Shown here piece after piece: positions 1 through 8,429 of a stretch of 64,000 bases of DNA. The position numbers and the translations under genes were made by a program. Each line of letters opens with the position of its first letter. Within the stretch, counting starts at the first letter, position 1. The notes under the pieces are model-generated. The model saw nothing but the letters and a program-made list of their open reading frames with translations. It made no database searches and had not been told where the DNA came from. The DNA comes from Pseudomonas pisciculturae (GTDB lineage Bacteria > Pseudomonadota > Gammaproteobacteria > Pseudomonadales > Pseudomonadaceae), in the NCBI RefSeq assembly GCF_015461805.1, contig NZ_JACVZE010000001.1, positions 930,001 to 994,000 on the forward strand, written 5' to 3'.

Positions 1-673
1 GTTCGAGCATGGCGTTGAAAGCTTGGGCCAGATCTGCCAGTTCCGCTGGCATCTGTTGCTGCGGCAGACGCTGGGTCAGGGAGTGGGCTGACACACTCGC
101 GGCCACTTCCCCCATGCGCCGCAAGGGCCGCAACCCACTGCGTGCGGCCCAGGCACCGAGCAGTGCGGTGGCCAGGGCCGAGAGGCCGACGGTGAGCCAG
201 ATCAGGTGCTGCATGCGTTGCAGAAAGTGCTGATGGTGGGTGATGTCGAGCATCAGGCTCAGGCGTGGCGAATCCGGCTGGCCGGCGATCAGCGGCACGT
301 TGTACACGCGATAGTCCGTACCGGCGCTCTGCACGCGGTGCAGGCCGGGGGAGTCGGGTAGCGCGACGCCCGGTGCGCCATCCAGCCAACGCTGGCCGGC
401 CGCGCTGATACGCAGGGCGAGATCGGGTTGGCGATTGAGTTCTGCGCGCAACTGCGCTTGCCGTTGGGCGAACAACTGCGGTGTGTCGACGCCTTGCAAG
501 GTGCTGCGCAAGGCGCTCAGTTTGCTATCGAGCAGTTGCTGATCCAGCTCGACAAAGTGCGCTTCGCTGGCGCGGTTGAACAACACGCCAGCGAGCAACG
601 AGACCACGGCGGTGCAGGCGGCAAACAGCAGCGCCAGGCGGCTGGTGAGAGACAGGCGCTGAATCAACTGCAT
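1..673 (-). CDS. Heavy-metal (copper-type) sensor histidine kinase, 3' part outside window
   Basis: N-terminal part of a membrane sensor kinase read on the minus strand; the catalytic half lies beyond position 1. The visible 224 residues start [19 protein letters not shown], giving a first membrane helix (about 12-30). A periplasmic domain follows, then a second helix (about 160-178, [19 protein letters not shown]) and a HAMP segment ([18 protein letters not shown]). This layout is that of CusS/CopS/IrlS-type kinases. The ATG overlaps the end of the response-regulator gene, so the two are co-transcribed and presumably partners. The metal is inferred from the divergent cupredoxin gene, not from the kinase itself. 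No kinase core (H box, N/G boxes) can be checked here. Confidence 0.9.
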   Translation of the reverse strand, partial: MQLIQRLSLTSRLALLFAACTAVVSLLAGVLFNRASEAHFVELDQQLLDSKLSALRSTLQGVDTPQLFAQRQAQLRAELNRQPDLALRISAAGQRWLDGAPGVALPDSPGLHRVQSAGTDYRVYNVPLIAGQPDSPRLSLMLDITHHQHFLQRMQHLIWLTVGLSALATALLGAWAARSGLRPLRRMGEVAASVSAHSLTQRLPQQQMPAELADLAQAFNAMLE

Positions 674-1344
674 CGTTCCTCCAGCACATAGCCCATGCCG
701 CGTACGGTATGGATCAGTTTGTTGGGGTAGTTATCGTCGACTTTCAGGCGCAGTCGGCGGATGGCGACTTCGATGATGTTGGTGTCGCTGTCGAAATTCA
801 TGTCCCAGACCTGGGAGGCGATCAGTGACTTGGGCAGCACTTCGCCCTGACGGCGCAGCAGCAGTTCCAGCAGGGAAAACTCCTTGGCGGTGAGGTCGAT
901 GCGTTGGCCGTTGCGCTCGACACGACGGCGTATCAGGTCCAGGCGCAGGTCGGCCAGCTGCAGGGAGGTTTCCTGGGGCGCGCTGCCACCTCGGCGCAAG
1001 AGGCTGCGCACCCGCGCCAGCAGTTCGGAAAAGGCGAAGGGCTTGACCAGGTAATCGTCGGCGCCCAGCTCCAGGCCGTGCACGCGGTCTTCCACCGCAT
1101 CGCGGGCGGTGAGGAACAGCACTGGAATCTCCAGGCCAGCACCCCGCACTGCTTGCAGGATTTGCCAGCCATCGCGGCCCGGCAGCATCACGTCCAGAAT
1201 CAGCAGGTCGTAGTCACCGGTCAATGCCAGGTGTTGCCCGGTGATGCCGTCGGCCACCAACTCGGTGGTAAAACCCGCTTCGGCCAGGCCCTGGCGCAGG
1301 TAGTGGCCGGTTTTCAGTTGGTCTTCGACGATCAGCAGTTTCAT
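664..1344 (-). CDS. OmpR-family response regulator, copper/heavy-metal type
   Basis: 226 residues. The receiver domain begins MKLLIVEDQ; the phosphoacceptor is Asp51 ([10 protein letters not shown]) and the switch Lys is in [14 protein letters not shown]-terminal winged helix ends [27 protein letters not shown] (split here over the reading), as in CopR/CusR/IrlR. The ATG at 1344 was chosen because it starts exactly at the conserved MKLLIVED; the frame is open further upstream but adds no conserved residues. The stop overlaps the start of the sensor kinase gene. It probably controls the divergent cupredoxin gene through the dyad at 1410-1424. CopR or CusR would be a fair name, but no metal specificity can be read from sequence alone. 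Confidence 0.92.
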   Translation of the reverse strand: MKLLIVEDQLKTGHYLRQGLAEAGFTTELVADGITGQHLALTGDYDLLILDVMLPGRDGWQILQAVRGAGLEIPVLFLTARDAVEDRVHGLELGADDYLVKPFAFSELLARVRSLLRRGGSAPQETSLQLADLRLDLIRRRVERNGQRIDLTAKEFSLLELLLRRQGEVLPKSLIASQVWDMNFDSDTNIIEVAIRRLRLKVDDNYPNKLIHTVRGMGYVLEERCS

Positions 1345-1409
1345 GGGCGACTCTTGGTAATGTGGTACGACGGGCTTTATACCGTGGGTTCTGCGATAAG
1401 GGCGCAACC

Positions 1410-1423
1410 TGACAAAGTTGTAA
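1410..1423. promoter_or_regulatory. CusR/CopR-like operator dyad
   Basis: TGACAA-AG-TTGTAA in the 156-base region between the divergent regulator and cupredoxin genes. The known cusR/cop box is a TGACAA-N2-TTGTCA palindrome, so this copy matches in 11 of 12 half-site bases. It lies 66 bases upstream of the regulator start and 78 upstream of the cupredoxin start. That binding controls both directions is inferred. Confidence 0.6.
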
Positions 1424-1500
1424 TCTAGCAGTCAGCTGGCTGGCAGCGGCGTCATCATAGGGTGCGTGTCAGACGGTTGACCTATTTTTGGAGAAGAGCG

Positions 1501-2013
1501 ATGGCGTTGCGTAAATCCCTGTTGTTGGCGGGTTGCCTATTGGCATTGAGTGTTGAAGCGATGGCAGATGCGGCTCATACCTATGGGTTTGGCCATGCAG
1601 CAGCGACAGCCGAAGCAACACGTACTGTTGAAGTGACGCTGCAGGATATTTCCTTTTCGCCCACATCTTTGAATGTAAAAGCCGGTGAGACCGTGCGCTT
1701 TGTACTGGTCAACAAAGGCCGGTTGCTCCATGAATTCAACCTGGGCGACGCGGCGATGCATGCCGAACACCAGAAGGAAATGTTACAGATGCAGGCCAGC
1801 GGCATGCTCACTGCCACCGGGATGGGCAAAATGGACCACAGTACAATGGGCCATGGCGCGATGAAGCATGATGATCCCAACAGCGTGTTGGTCGAACCCG
1901 GCAAAACGGCCGAACTGACCTGGACCTTTACCAAGAGCACGGGCCTGGAGTTTGCCTGCAACCTGCCTGGGCACTACCAAGCGGGCATGGTCGGAGAGCT
2001 GAACGTCGAGTAG
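1501..2013 (+). CDS. Periplasmic cupredoxin, copper-tolerance type
   Basis: 170 residues with a Sec signal peptide ([24 protein letters not shown]). The mature protein is one cupredoxin domain. Type 1 copper ligands are visible: the His of LLHEFNLG and the Cys, His and Met of [13 protein letters not shown]. Between them lies a Met/His-rich loop ([16 protein letters not shown]) of the sort that binds extra Cu(I)/Cu(II), as in CopI-like proteins. The start at 1501 is preceded by GGAG and opens directly on the signal peptide; the frame extends upstream to 1462 without conserved sequence. It is divergent from a copper-type two-component system, which supports a role in periplasmic copper handling. 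It may instead be a general plastocyanin-like electron carrier, but the Met/His loop argues for metal tolerance. Confidence 0.88.
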   Translation: MALRKSLLLAGCLLALSVEAMADAAHTYGFGHAAATAEATRTVEVTLQDISFSPTSLNVKAGETVRFVLVNKGRLLHEFNLGDAAMHAEHQKEMLQMQASGMLTATGMGKMDHSTMGHGAMKHDDPNSVLVEPGKTAELTWTFTKSTGLEFACNLPGHYQAGMVGELNVE

Positions 2014-2074
2014 GCAGCAAAGGCGGGGGCAAAGGCTGGTAGACTGGCGCGGTTTATTTAGCCAGGTTTCCGCC

Positions 2075-2905
2075 ATGCATCCCGCAGCCGAACATTCGCC
2101 GCTGGGCAAGTCCAGTGAATACATCTCCACTTACACCCCTTCATTGCTGTTCCCGATTCCGCGCGCCGCCAAGTGGGCCGAGCTGGGCCTGAGTGCCGAG
2201 ACGCTGCCCTACAAGGGTGTGGATTTCTGGAACTGCTTCGAACTGTCCTGGCTGCTGCCGTCGGGCAAGCCGGTGGTGGCCATTGGTGAGTTCAGCATCC
2301 CGGCTGAGTCGCCGAACATCATTGAGTCCAAATCCTTCAAGTTGTACCTCAACTCGCTGAACCAGACTGCATATGCCGATACGGCCAGCCTGGAAGCGAC
2401 GCTGCGTAACGACCTCAGCGCTGCCGCCGGCAAACCGGTGAGCGTGCGTATCCGCAGCCTGGCCGAGATCGAGGCCGAGGGCGTGATGGCGTTGCCGGGT
2501 GTGTGCATCGATGACCTGGAGATCAGCGTTAGTAACTACGAGCACCCACGGCCGGAGCTGCTGCGTTGCGATGACACGCGCATCGTTGAAGAGAGCGTGC
2601 ACAGCCATCTGCTCAAATCCAACTGCCCGGTGACCAGTCAGCCGGATTGGGGCAGCGTGGTGGTGGAATACCGTGGATCGGCGCTGGATCACGCAAGCTT
2701 GCTGGAATACATCGTGAGCTTTCGCCAGCACTCCGACTTTCACGAGCAGTGCGTGGAGCGCATCTTTCTGGACTTGCAGCGCTTGCTCAAACCAGAGAAG
2801 TTGACCGTGTATGCGCGCTATGTGCGGCGGGGTGGGTTGGATATCAACCCGTATCGCAGCACTGAGGGTGTGGCGTTCCAGAACGTGCGACTGGCGCGTC
2901 AGTAA
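2075..2905 (+). CDS. queF: NADPH-dependent 7-cyano-7-deazaguanine reductase QueF
   Basis: 276 residues, the long (YqfO/E. coli) form of QueF. It reduces preQ0 to preQ1 in queuosine tRNA modification in the cytoplasm. The QueF motif [11 protein letters not shown] is at residues 84-94 and the catalytic Cys184 in [13 protein letters not shown], which forms the thioimide with preQ0. The ATG at 2075 gives the usual N-terminus [16 protein letters not shown]. It is monocistronic here and followed at once by a REP doublet. Confidence 0.97.
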   Translation: MHPAAEHSPLGKSSEYISTYTPSLLFPIPRAAKWAELGLSAETLPYKGVDFWNCFELSWLLPSGKPVVAIGEFSIPAESPNIIESKSFKLYLNSLNQTAYADTASLEATLRNDLSAAAGKPVSVRIRSLAEIEAEGVMALPGVCIDDLEISVSNYEHPRPELLRCDDTRIVEESVHSHLLKSNCPVTSQPDWGSVVVEYRGSALDHASLLEYIVSFRQHSDFHEQCVERIFLDLQRLLKPEKLTVYARYVRRGGLDINPYRSTEGVAFQNVRLARQ

Positions 2906-2919
2906 ATTTCACCCAAATC

Positions 2920-3015
2920 AAATGTGGGAGGGGGCTTGCCCCCGATGGCGGTGTATCAGTCGATGAATCTGTTGACTGACACTGCGCTATCGGGGGCAAG
3001 CCCCCTCCCACATTT
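2920..3015. repeat. REP doublet (REPIN-like), GGGGGCTTGCCCCC type
   Basis: Two inverted copies of a GTGGGAGGGGGCTTGC-type palindrome separated by a variable centre with its own GTCAGTC/GACTGAC-like pairing. The outer ends AAATGTGGGAG and CTCCCACATTT are exact reverse complements. It lies between two convergent genes, the usual place for these elements in P. fluorescens-group genomes. Confidence 0.9.
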
Positions 3016-3043
3016 TGGTTCAGCACTGGGCTTGGTTGGCGGA

Positions 3044-3310
3044 TCAAATGCCGATATTGCCCAGGGTGATCATGATATTGCGCAGTGTTCCGGAAATAAC
3101 CGGGTGTTCAGCGTCGAACTCAATGGCCGCTTGATTCACATCATCGGAAATACTAGGGGTCTGGGTAGCCGGCTCCAGCTCAAGTTGCAGCTCAAACTTG
3201 GCAATCAGGGCTTCCAGCGCTTCACGCTTTTCCAATGGCAGCGGCGGCTCCTGTTCCAATTGCCCGCGCAGGATCTCGACCTGTTCTTCCAGCTTTTTGC
3301 GATCAGGCAT
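3044..3310 (-). CDS. DUF4404 family small protein
   Basis: 88 residues, acidic and helical (MPDRKKLEEQVEILRGQLEQ), with a coiled-coil-like N-terminal half and a short C-terminal tail ending TLRNIMITLGNIGI. It fits DUF4404, a family of short Pseudomonas proteins of unknown function. The ATG at 3310 was chosen for its GGAAG ribosome-binding site. The frame stays open to 3355, but that extension is unlike the family. No signal peptide or membrane helix. Confidence 0.75.
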   Translation of the reverse strand: MPDRKKLEEQVEILRGQLEQEPPLPLEKREALEALIAKFELQLELEPATQTPSISDDVNQAAIEFDAEHPVISGTLRNIMITLGNIGI

Positions 3311-3420
3311 GACGGTCTTCCTTTTATCGATAGTCACTGGCATAGACCACGGCACGCCGTGAAAGGTCTACGGGCTGACCTGTAGATTAATCCACCGGCG
3401 CCGACTGTGCATGATCTCGA

Positions 3421-4029
3421 TCAGGGCTTCTCGCCTTTAAGCTGGCGCAAGCTGATATCGGCCAGGCAAGTGCCGAGCTCGCCAAGGTGGTCGATCACCG
3501 AATGCACCCCTAGCCCGTACAACGCCACGGTGGCCTTGCCGCGCTTGTGTTCGCGCTCCTGTTCGCTCAGGGCCTGCCATTGCTCAGGCGCCATGCCGCA
3601 CAGTGAACCGCAGGAGGCCAGGCCGATGGTCCACAGCCCGGCATTGAGCCCCGATTGCAGTAAGCGCGGCTCACCGCTGACCAATACGCAGCCTTCCAGG
3701 CGTTCAATATTCAGTTCCATCAAGGCCTGCCAGCACGCGTGGGGCGCGGGCCAGCGAATAGGGGAGGGCGCTATTGCCTTGAGCCAGGTAGGCAGTACGG
3801 CGGCCAGTGACGTGGTGATGGTGGGGGGAAGTTCATCCAGCCAGGCACAGGGGACGCCCTGTTCCTTCAAGCTGCGCAGGATTTTCAGGGCGCCCGGCGT
3901 AGCCTGGGAGTCGGCGCTGGGTGAATCGGTGCGCGCCTGGGAACCGAAGTCCACTAAACAGCCACTCAGGCCAAACAACACGGCAGTCAAGGCGGGTGCG
4001 CTGGCGATGGCTATTTCGGCGTGGGGCAT
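3421..4029 (-). CDS. Degenerate phosphonatase-like (PhnX-type) HAD protein, probably not catalytic
   Basis: 202 residues, resembling phosphonoacetaldehyde hydrolase along its length: AVLFGLSGCLVDFGS corresponds to AVILDWAGTVVDFGS, and GLNAGLWTIGLASCGS, MAPEQWQALSEQERE and VHSVIDHLGEL match the C-terminal part. The nucleophile Asp of the DWAGT motif is Gly here. The cap domain that carries the Schiff-base Lys is almost entirely missing between FGS and PGAL. The VDD motif near the C-terminus is replaced by VSG. A hydrolase reaction is therefore unlikely. No phosphonate genes are nearby. Its role is unknown; it could be a regulatory or binding remnant kept in Pseudomonas. Confidence 0.72.
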   Translation of the reverse strand: MPHAEIAIASAPALTAVLFGLSGCLVDFGSQARTDSPSADSQATPGALKILRSLKEQGVPCAWLDELPPTITTSLAAVLPTWLKAIAPSPIRWPAPHACWQALMELNIERLEGCVLVSGEPRLLQSGLNAGLWTIGLASCGSLCGMAPEQWQALSEQEREHKRGKATVALYGLGVHSVIDHLGELGTCLADISLRQLKGEKP

Positions 4030-4202
4030 ATCGATATCCCTGAAATAGCCGTGACGCTATCGAGTCAGGATGACAACCCGATGACACGGGTTGAAATTGT
4101 AGGAATTTTCCCCGTTACTGCCTAAATGCGTACTTCCGTCATATACTCACCGCCTCATTCAGGGCATAGCGCCCATGACAGACCATTCAAGGAGCAAAAG
4201 CT

Positions 4203-4892
4203 ATGCGCTGGAGCCACTACTTCGCTCAGCTGTCGGTGTGTGCCACTGTCCTGCTGGCCCCGTTCACCGTGCAAGCAGCGTCGGAAGACGATCCATGGGA
4301 AAGCATCAATCGTCCGATCTTTACGTTTAACGACACGGTCGATACCTATGCCCTCAAGCCATTGGCCCAGGGTTACGAGTGGATCACTCCGCAATTTGTC
4401 GAGGACGGCATCCACAATTTCTTCCGCAATATCGGCGACGTTGGCAACCTGGCCAACAACGTATTGCAACTCAAGCCCCATAATGCCGGCGTCGATACCG
4501 CCCGCCTGTTGGTCAACACGACCTTTGGCGTGCTGGGCTTTATCGATGTGGGCACCAAAATGGGGCTGCAACGCAGTGATGAAGACTTCGGTCAGACCCT
4601 CGGTTACTGGGGCGTTGGCAGCGGTCCATACGTGATGCTGCCGCTGCTGGGCCCTAGCACCTTGCGTGATGCGCCGTCCAAGTACGTCGACAGCTACACC
4701 CAGCCGTACCGTTATATGGATGATGTTTCCCTGCGCAACAGCTTGATCGGCCTCAGCCTTGTCGATACCCGCGCCAGCCTGCTCGACAGTGAGAAGCTGA
4801 TCACTGGCGATAAGTACACCTTTATCCGTAATGCTTACCTGCAGAACCGTGAGTTCAAGGTCAAGGACGGCAAGGTTGTCGACGACTTTTAA
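4203..4892 (+). CDS. mlaA: MlaA/VacJ family outer-membrane phospholipid-transport protein
   Basis: 229 residues. MlaA removes mislocalised phospholipid from the outer leaflet of the outer membrane and passes it to MlaC. Family sequence is clear: DPWESINRPIFTFNDTVDTYALKP (split) near the N-terminus, then FFRNIGDVGNLANNVLQLKP and YWGVGSGPYVMLPLLGPSTLRD. A signal peptide ends TVQAA. Unlike most MlaA proteins there is no lipobox: the only early Cys (13) sits inside the hydrophobic core in LSVC. The ATG at 4203 has AAGGAG upstream. Monocistronic, with a terminator just after it. Confidence 0.92.
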   Translation: MRWSHYFAQLSVCATVLLAPFTVQAASEDDPWESINRPIFTFNDTVDTYALKPLAQGYEWITPQFVEDGIHNFFRNIGDVGNLANNVLQLKPHNAGVDTARLLVNTTFGVLGFIDVGTKMGLQRSDEDFGQTLGYWGVGSGPYVMLPLLGPSTLRDAPSKYVDSYTQPYRYMDDVSLRNSLIGLSLVDTRASLLDSEKLITGDKYTFIRNAYLQNREFKVKDGKVVDDF

Positions 4893-4911
4893 GTCGTGAC
4901 GTTTTGAAACG

Positions 4912-4941
4912 AAAAAAGGCGACCTGAGGGTCGCCTTTTTT
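4912..4941 (+). terminator. Rho-independent terminator after mlaA
   Basis: AAAAAAGGCGACC, a 4-base loop and GGTCGCCTTTTTT form a GC stem followed by a T run. The A run on the other side makes it work in both directions, so it can also end the convergent PilZ gene. Confidence 0.9.
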
Positions 4942-4953
4942 ATGTGCGGCTTT

Positions 4954-5250
4954 TTAGTACATTTTCAGGATCTTGAGGCCCAAATGTTGGTCGGGGCCAT
5001 TTGTCTTGGTCCAAACCACTTCGGTATCCGCCTCAAGCCCCGTGAGGGCGGCGTGCTCAGAATCAATGCGCACCTTCAACTGGTCGCCTACCTTGAATTG
5101 GCGAGGCGCCTGCACCTGCATACCGGAGCTGGAAAGGTCCACGCAAACCCCGGCAATCTCCTGCCCCGCGTGGATCAGCGACACATCGGCCTCCACACGC
5201 ATGCGGATGAAATCGCGTTTTTCGGCGTAGTCACGCTCGTGTTCGCCCAT
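4954..5250 (-). CDS. PilZ domain protein (candidate cyclic-di-GMP receptor)
   Basis: 98 residues, a single PilZ domain. Both c-di-GMP motifs are present: the arginine motif in KRDFIRMR and the DLSSSGMQ stretch matching D/NxSxxG. It therefore probably binds c-di-GMP rather than being a degenerate PilZ. The ATG at 5250 was preferred to the one at 5259 because AAGG lies about eight bases upstream of it, whereas the same AAGG abuts the first ATG. There is no output domain, so it must act through a partner that the sequence does not show. Confidence 0.88.
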   Translation of the reverse strand: MGEHERDYAEKRDFIRMRVEADVSLIHAGQEIAGVCVDLSSSGMQVQAPRQFKVGDQLKVRIDSEHAALTGLEADTEVVWTKTNGPDQHLGLKILKMY

Positions 5251-5526
5251 GGGTTCCATCCTTACTTTGTGTTGTGGTGGTGGGTGTTCTTATAACTCCC
5301 GGTGATTTGCGATGTAAAGACGCCCGGCGACCATCGGCATGAGCTTGAAACCCCTGACGGATGGGAGTACCGTCTGCGCCTTAGAAGGGCACCTCTGCTT
5401 TACCGTTGTGCGTGGGTCAAAAGCCTATGCTTTGTAGGACAGAGAGGCTAGAAAGCGAATCCAGTACGTGAGCCCGGCCATTGTCGAGTCACTTACGCCA
5501 ACCTAATTCTGGCGCCGTTTGCCCAC

Positions 5527-6708
5527 ATGCAAAAAACCAGTGCCACGCTGCTGATAATCGATGACGACGAAGTAGTGCGCGCGAGTCTCGCGGCCTATTT
5601 GGAAGACAGTGGGTTCAGCGTCCTGCAGGCCAGCAATGGTCAACAGGGTCTCCAGGTATTCGAGCGCGACCAGCCCGACCTCGTGATCTGCGATCTGCGC
5701 ATGCCCCAGATGGGCGGCTTGGAGCTGATTCGCCAGGTGACCGAGCTGGCCCCGCAAACGCCGGTGATCGTCGTGTCTGGCGCTGGGGTCATGAATGACG
5801 CCGTCGAGGCTCTGCGCCTGGGGGCTGCCGACTACCTGATCAAGCCCCTGGAAGACCTCGCGGTACTGGAGCATTCGGTGCGACGTGCCCTGGATCGTGC
5901 GCGCCTGCTGCAAGAAAACCAGCGCTACCGCGAAAAGCTCGAAACGGCCAACCGCGAACTTGAAGCGAGTTTGAACTTGCTTCAGGAAGACCAGAATGCC
6001 GGTCGCCAGGTGCAGATGAACATGTTGCCGGTCAGCCCTTGGTCCATCGACGAGTTCCAGTTTGCGCACCAGATCATCCCGTCTTTGTACCTGTCGGGTG
6101 ATTTTGTCGATTATTTCCGCGTTGATGAGCGTCGCGTGGCGTTTTACCTGGCCGATGTATCCGGCCATGGGGCTTCCTCCGCTTTTGTCACCGTGTTGTT
6201 GAAGTTCATGACGACACGGTTGTTGTTCGAATCCAAGCGCAACGGCACCTTGCCGGAGTTCACCCCCTCCGAGGTGCTTGGCCACATCAACCGAGGCCTG
6301 ATCAGCTGCAAGCTGGGCAAGCACGTGACGATGGTGGGCGGCGTGATCGATGAAGAAACCGGTCTTTTGACCTACAGCATTGGCGGTCACCTGCCGATGC
6401 CTGTTTTGTACACTCCCGACAGTGTGCGCTACCTGGAAGGCCGTGGCCTGCCCGTAGGCTTGTTCAATGAAGCCACGTACGAAGACCACATCCTGGAGCT
6501 GCCACCGACGTTCAGCCTTACGCTGATGTCTGATGGCATCCTGGACTTGCTTCCAGAGCCTACACTCAAGGAGAAAGAAGCCGCCTTGCCCCAAAAGGTC
6601 AAGGCAGCGGGCGGCAGCCTGGATGGCCTGCGGCAAGTGTTTGGATTGGCCACGCTTGGGGAGATGCCGGATGATATCGCCCTATTGGTGTTGAGCAGGA
6701 ATCTTTGA
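5527..6708 (+). CDS. rssB: Response regulator with PP2C-type phosphatase output, RssB family
   Basis: 393 residues. The receiver domain (about 7-125) has phosphoacceptor Asp56 in LVICDLRMPQMGG and switch Lys in DYLIKPLEDL. A helical linker follows (about 130-165), then a SpoIIE/PP2C-like domain (about 180-390) with GDFVDYF, LADVSGHGASSAF and MSDGILDLLPEP. This is the architecture of Pseudomonas RssB, which feeds stationary-phase sigma factor (RpoS) control together with an anti-sigma-antagonist partner. That partner is the next gene, overlapping by one base. The Asp residues of the phosphatase metal site look intact. Confidence 0.92.
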   Translation: MQKTSATLLIIDDDEVVRASLAAYLEDSGFSVLQASNGQQGLQVFERDQPDLVICDLRMPQMGGLELIRQVTELAPQTPVIVVSGAGVMNDAVEALRLGAADYLIKPLEDLAVLEHSVRRALDRARLLQENQRYREKLETANRELEASLNLLQEDQNAGRQVQMNMLPVSPWSIDEFQFAHQIIPSLYLSGDFVDYFRVDERRVAFYLADVSGHGASSAFVTVLLKFMTTRLLFESKRNGTLPEFTPSEVLGHINRGLISCKLGKHVTMVGGVIDEETGLLTYSIGGHLPMPVLYTPDSVRYLEGRGLPVGLFNEATYEDHILELPPTFSLTLMSDGILDLLPEPTLKEKEAALPQKVKAAGGSLDGLRQVFGLATLGEMPDDIALLVLSRNL

Positions 6709-7190
6709 TGAGTACCGGAAGAATCCAATTCGCCGAGCAAGACGGGACCTTTGTCCTGAAATTTGTCGGTGAAGTGCGCCTGACCTTATGTTCAGCGCTG
6801 GATGCGACGATTGAGCGGATTTTCACAGCGTTGAATTTCTCGGCGATCGTGATTGATCTGACCGAAACCCGCAGCATCGATAGCACCACCCTTGGGCTGT
6901 TGGCCAAGCTGTCCATTCTGTCTCGGCAGAAGGTCGGCCTGTTGCCGACGGTCGTCACCACGCACGAAGATATCACCCGTCTGCTGCAGTCCATGGGGTT
7001 TGATCAGGTGTTCAACATCGTTGATCGGCCGATTCCATGCCCTGAGTGCCTGACTGACCTGCCGTCGCAGGACCAGTCCGAAGAAGTCGTGCGCATCAAA
7101 GTGCTGGAAGCGCACAAGATCCTGATGGGCTTGAACGAGTCCAATCGTGAAGCTTTCCACGATCTCGTCAACGCGCTAGAGCGCCACTAA
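6708..7190 (+). CDS. rssC: STAS-domain anti-sigma factor antagonist, RssC
   Basis: 160 residues, starting MSTGRIQFAEQDGTFVLKF. A STAS domain occupies about 5-100. The phosphorylatable Ser sits in the DSTTLGLLAKLS segment (TRSIDSTTLG). The start overlaps the rssB stop (TGATG), indicating translational coupling; a TTG three bases earlier is also in frame but less likely. The partner-switching role is inferred from the pairing: RssB would dephosphorylate RssC, which then sequesters an anti-sigma function. Confidence 0.9.
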   Translation: MSTGRIQFAEQDGTFVLKFVGEVRLTLCSALDATIERIFTALNFSAIVIDLTETRSIDSTTLGLLAKLSILSRQKVGLLPTVVTTHEDITRLLQSMGFDQVFNIVDRPIPCPECLTDLPSQDQSEEVVRIKVLEAHKILMGLNESNREAFHDLVNALERH

Positions 7191-7210
7191 TTCTCCTTGA
7201 GAAATACGGT

Positions 7211-7248
7211 CAAAATGTGGGAACGGGCAAGCCCGCTCCCACATTTTG
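7211..7248. repeat. Single REP-like palindrome acting as terminator-like hairpin
   Basis: 18-base arms with one mismatch around a 2-base loop: CAAAATGTGGGAACGGGC and its near reverse complement. It has the GTGGG...CCCAC ends of the REP family but a GGGCAAGCCC core unlike the doublets elsewhere in this window. It sits just after rssC. Confidence 0.8.
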
Positions 7249-7277
7249 ATTTGAGTTCGGCTCTATGTCGGCGAATG

Positions 7278-7314
7278 AAAAAAGGGCGCTACCCTCACAG
7301 GTAGCGCCCTTTTT
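7278..7314 (-). terminator. Rho-independent terminator after tal
   Basis: GGGCGCTACC and GGTAGCGCCC form a 10-bp stem flanked by A and T runs, so it is bidirectional. It is placed 14 bases past the tal stop on the minus strand. Confidence 0.92.
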
Positions 7315-7327
7315 GGTGCAGCCAGCC

Positions 7328-8254
7328 TTACAGCTTGGCAGTCAACAGCGCCTCAAGCTTCTCTTGGTCTCGGGCAAACTGACGAATGCCCTCAGCCAGC
7401 TTCTCGGTAGCCATCGCATCCTCGTTGGACTCCCAACGGAACTGCGCTTCAGTCAAATGCACCCGCGCCTCACCGGCATGCCCCGGCGAGAGCTTGCGCT
7501 CCAGCTTGCCATTATCGGCGGCCAGTTTTTCCAGCAGGTCCGGGCTGATGGTCAGGCGATCGCAGCCCGCCAGTTCTTCGATCTGGCTCAGGTTGCGGAA
7601 ACTCGCACCCATGACCACGGTTTTGTAGTCATTGGCCTTGTAGTAGTTGTAGATGCGGGTCACCGACTGCACGCCTGGATCGTCGGAGCCGGTGTAGTCG
7701 TTACCGTTGGCCTTTTTGTACCAATCGTAGATGCGGCCCACAAATGGCGAAATCAGAAACACGCCGGCTTCTGCGCAAGCCACGGCCTGGGCGAAGGAGA
7801 ACAGCAGGGTCAGGTTGGTCTGGATGCCTTCTTTTTCCAGCTTCTCGGCAGCACGGATGCCTTCCCAGGTGGCGGCAATCTTGATCAGCACACGATCACG
7901 GCCAATGCCGGCTTTTTCGTACAGGTCGATCAGACGGTGCGCGCGCTTGAGTACGGCGTCGGTGTCGAACGACAGGCGTGCATCCACCTCGGTGGAGATA
8001 CGGCCTGGCACCACTTTCAGTATTTCTTGGCCCACGGCCACTGCAAAACGGTCACTGGCCAGGCCGACGTCACCGTTACAGTCCTGCACGCACTCATCCA
8101 GCAGCTTGGCATACGCCGGGATCGAAGCGGCTTTGAGCAGCAGTGAAGGATTGGTGGTGGCGTCTTGCGGTTTGACCCGAGCGATCGCTTCAAAGTCGCC
8201 GGTATCGGCTACGACGGTGGTGATCTGTTTGAGTTGTTCCAGCTTGGAAGTCAT
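7328..8254 (-). CDS. tal: Transaldolase
   Basis: 308 residues, the TalB-type length. It transfers the dihydroxyacetone unit of sedoheptulose 7-phosphate to glyceraldehyde 3-phosphate in the pentose phosphate pathway. The Schiff-base Lys is Lys125 in [24 protein letters not shown] and the C-terminal phosphate-binding region ([21 protein letters not shown], split) are also standard. The start [10 protein letters not shown] was taken at 8254; the frame extends upstream without conserved residues. Confidence 0.97.
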   Translation of the reverse strand: MTSKLEQLKQITTVVADTGDFEAIARVKPQDATTNPSLLLKAASIPAYAKLLDECVQDCNGDVGLASDRFAVAVGQEILKVVPGRISTEVDARLSFDTDAVLKRAHRLIDLYEKAGIGRDRVLIKIAATWEGIRAAEKLEKEGIQTNLTLLFSFAQAVACAEAGVFLISPFVGRIYDWYKKANGNDYTGSDDPGVQSVTRIYNYYKANDYKTVVMGASFRNLSQIEELAGCDRLTISPDLLEKLAADNGKLERKLSPGHAGEARVHLTEAQFRWESNEDAMATEKLAEGIRQFARDQEKLEALLTAKL

Positions 8255-8429
8255 GGGCGTGCTCTGTCCTATGGGTCTGGTGACATTACGCGAGCGCAGA
8301 CAGCCACTCAAGGGCGCAAATGCGTTCAACGGCCCGCCGTGGCAACAACTGAGAACAGTGGTTTGAATGGCGGGCCTGACTGCTAAATAGGAGGGCTAAA
8401 CACCGAACAGGTTCAACCCGAAAGCGCTT

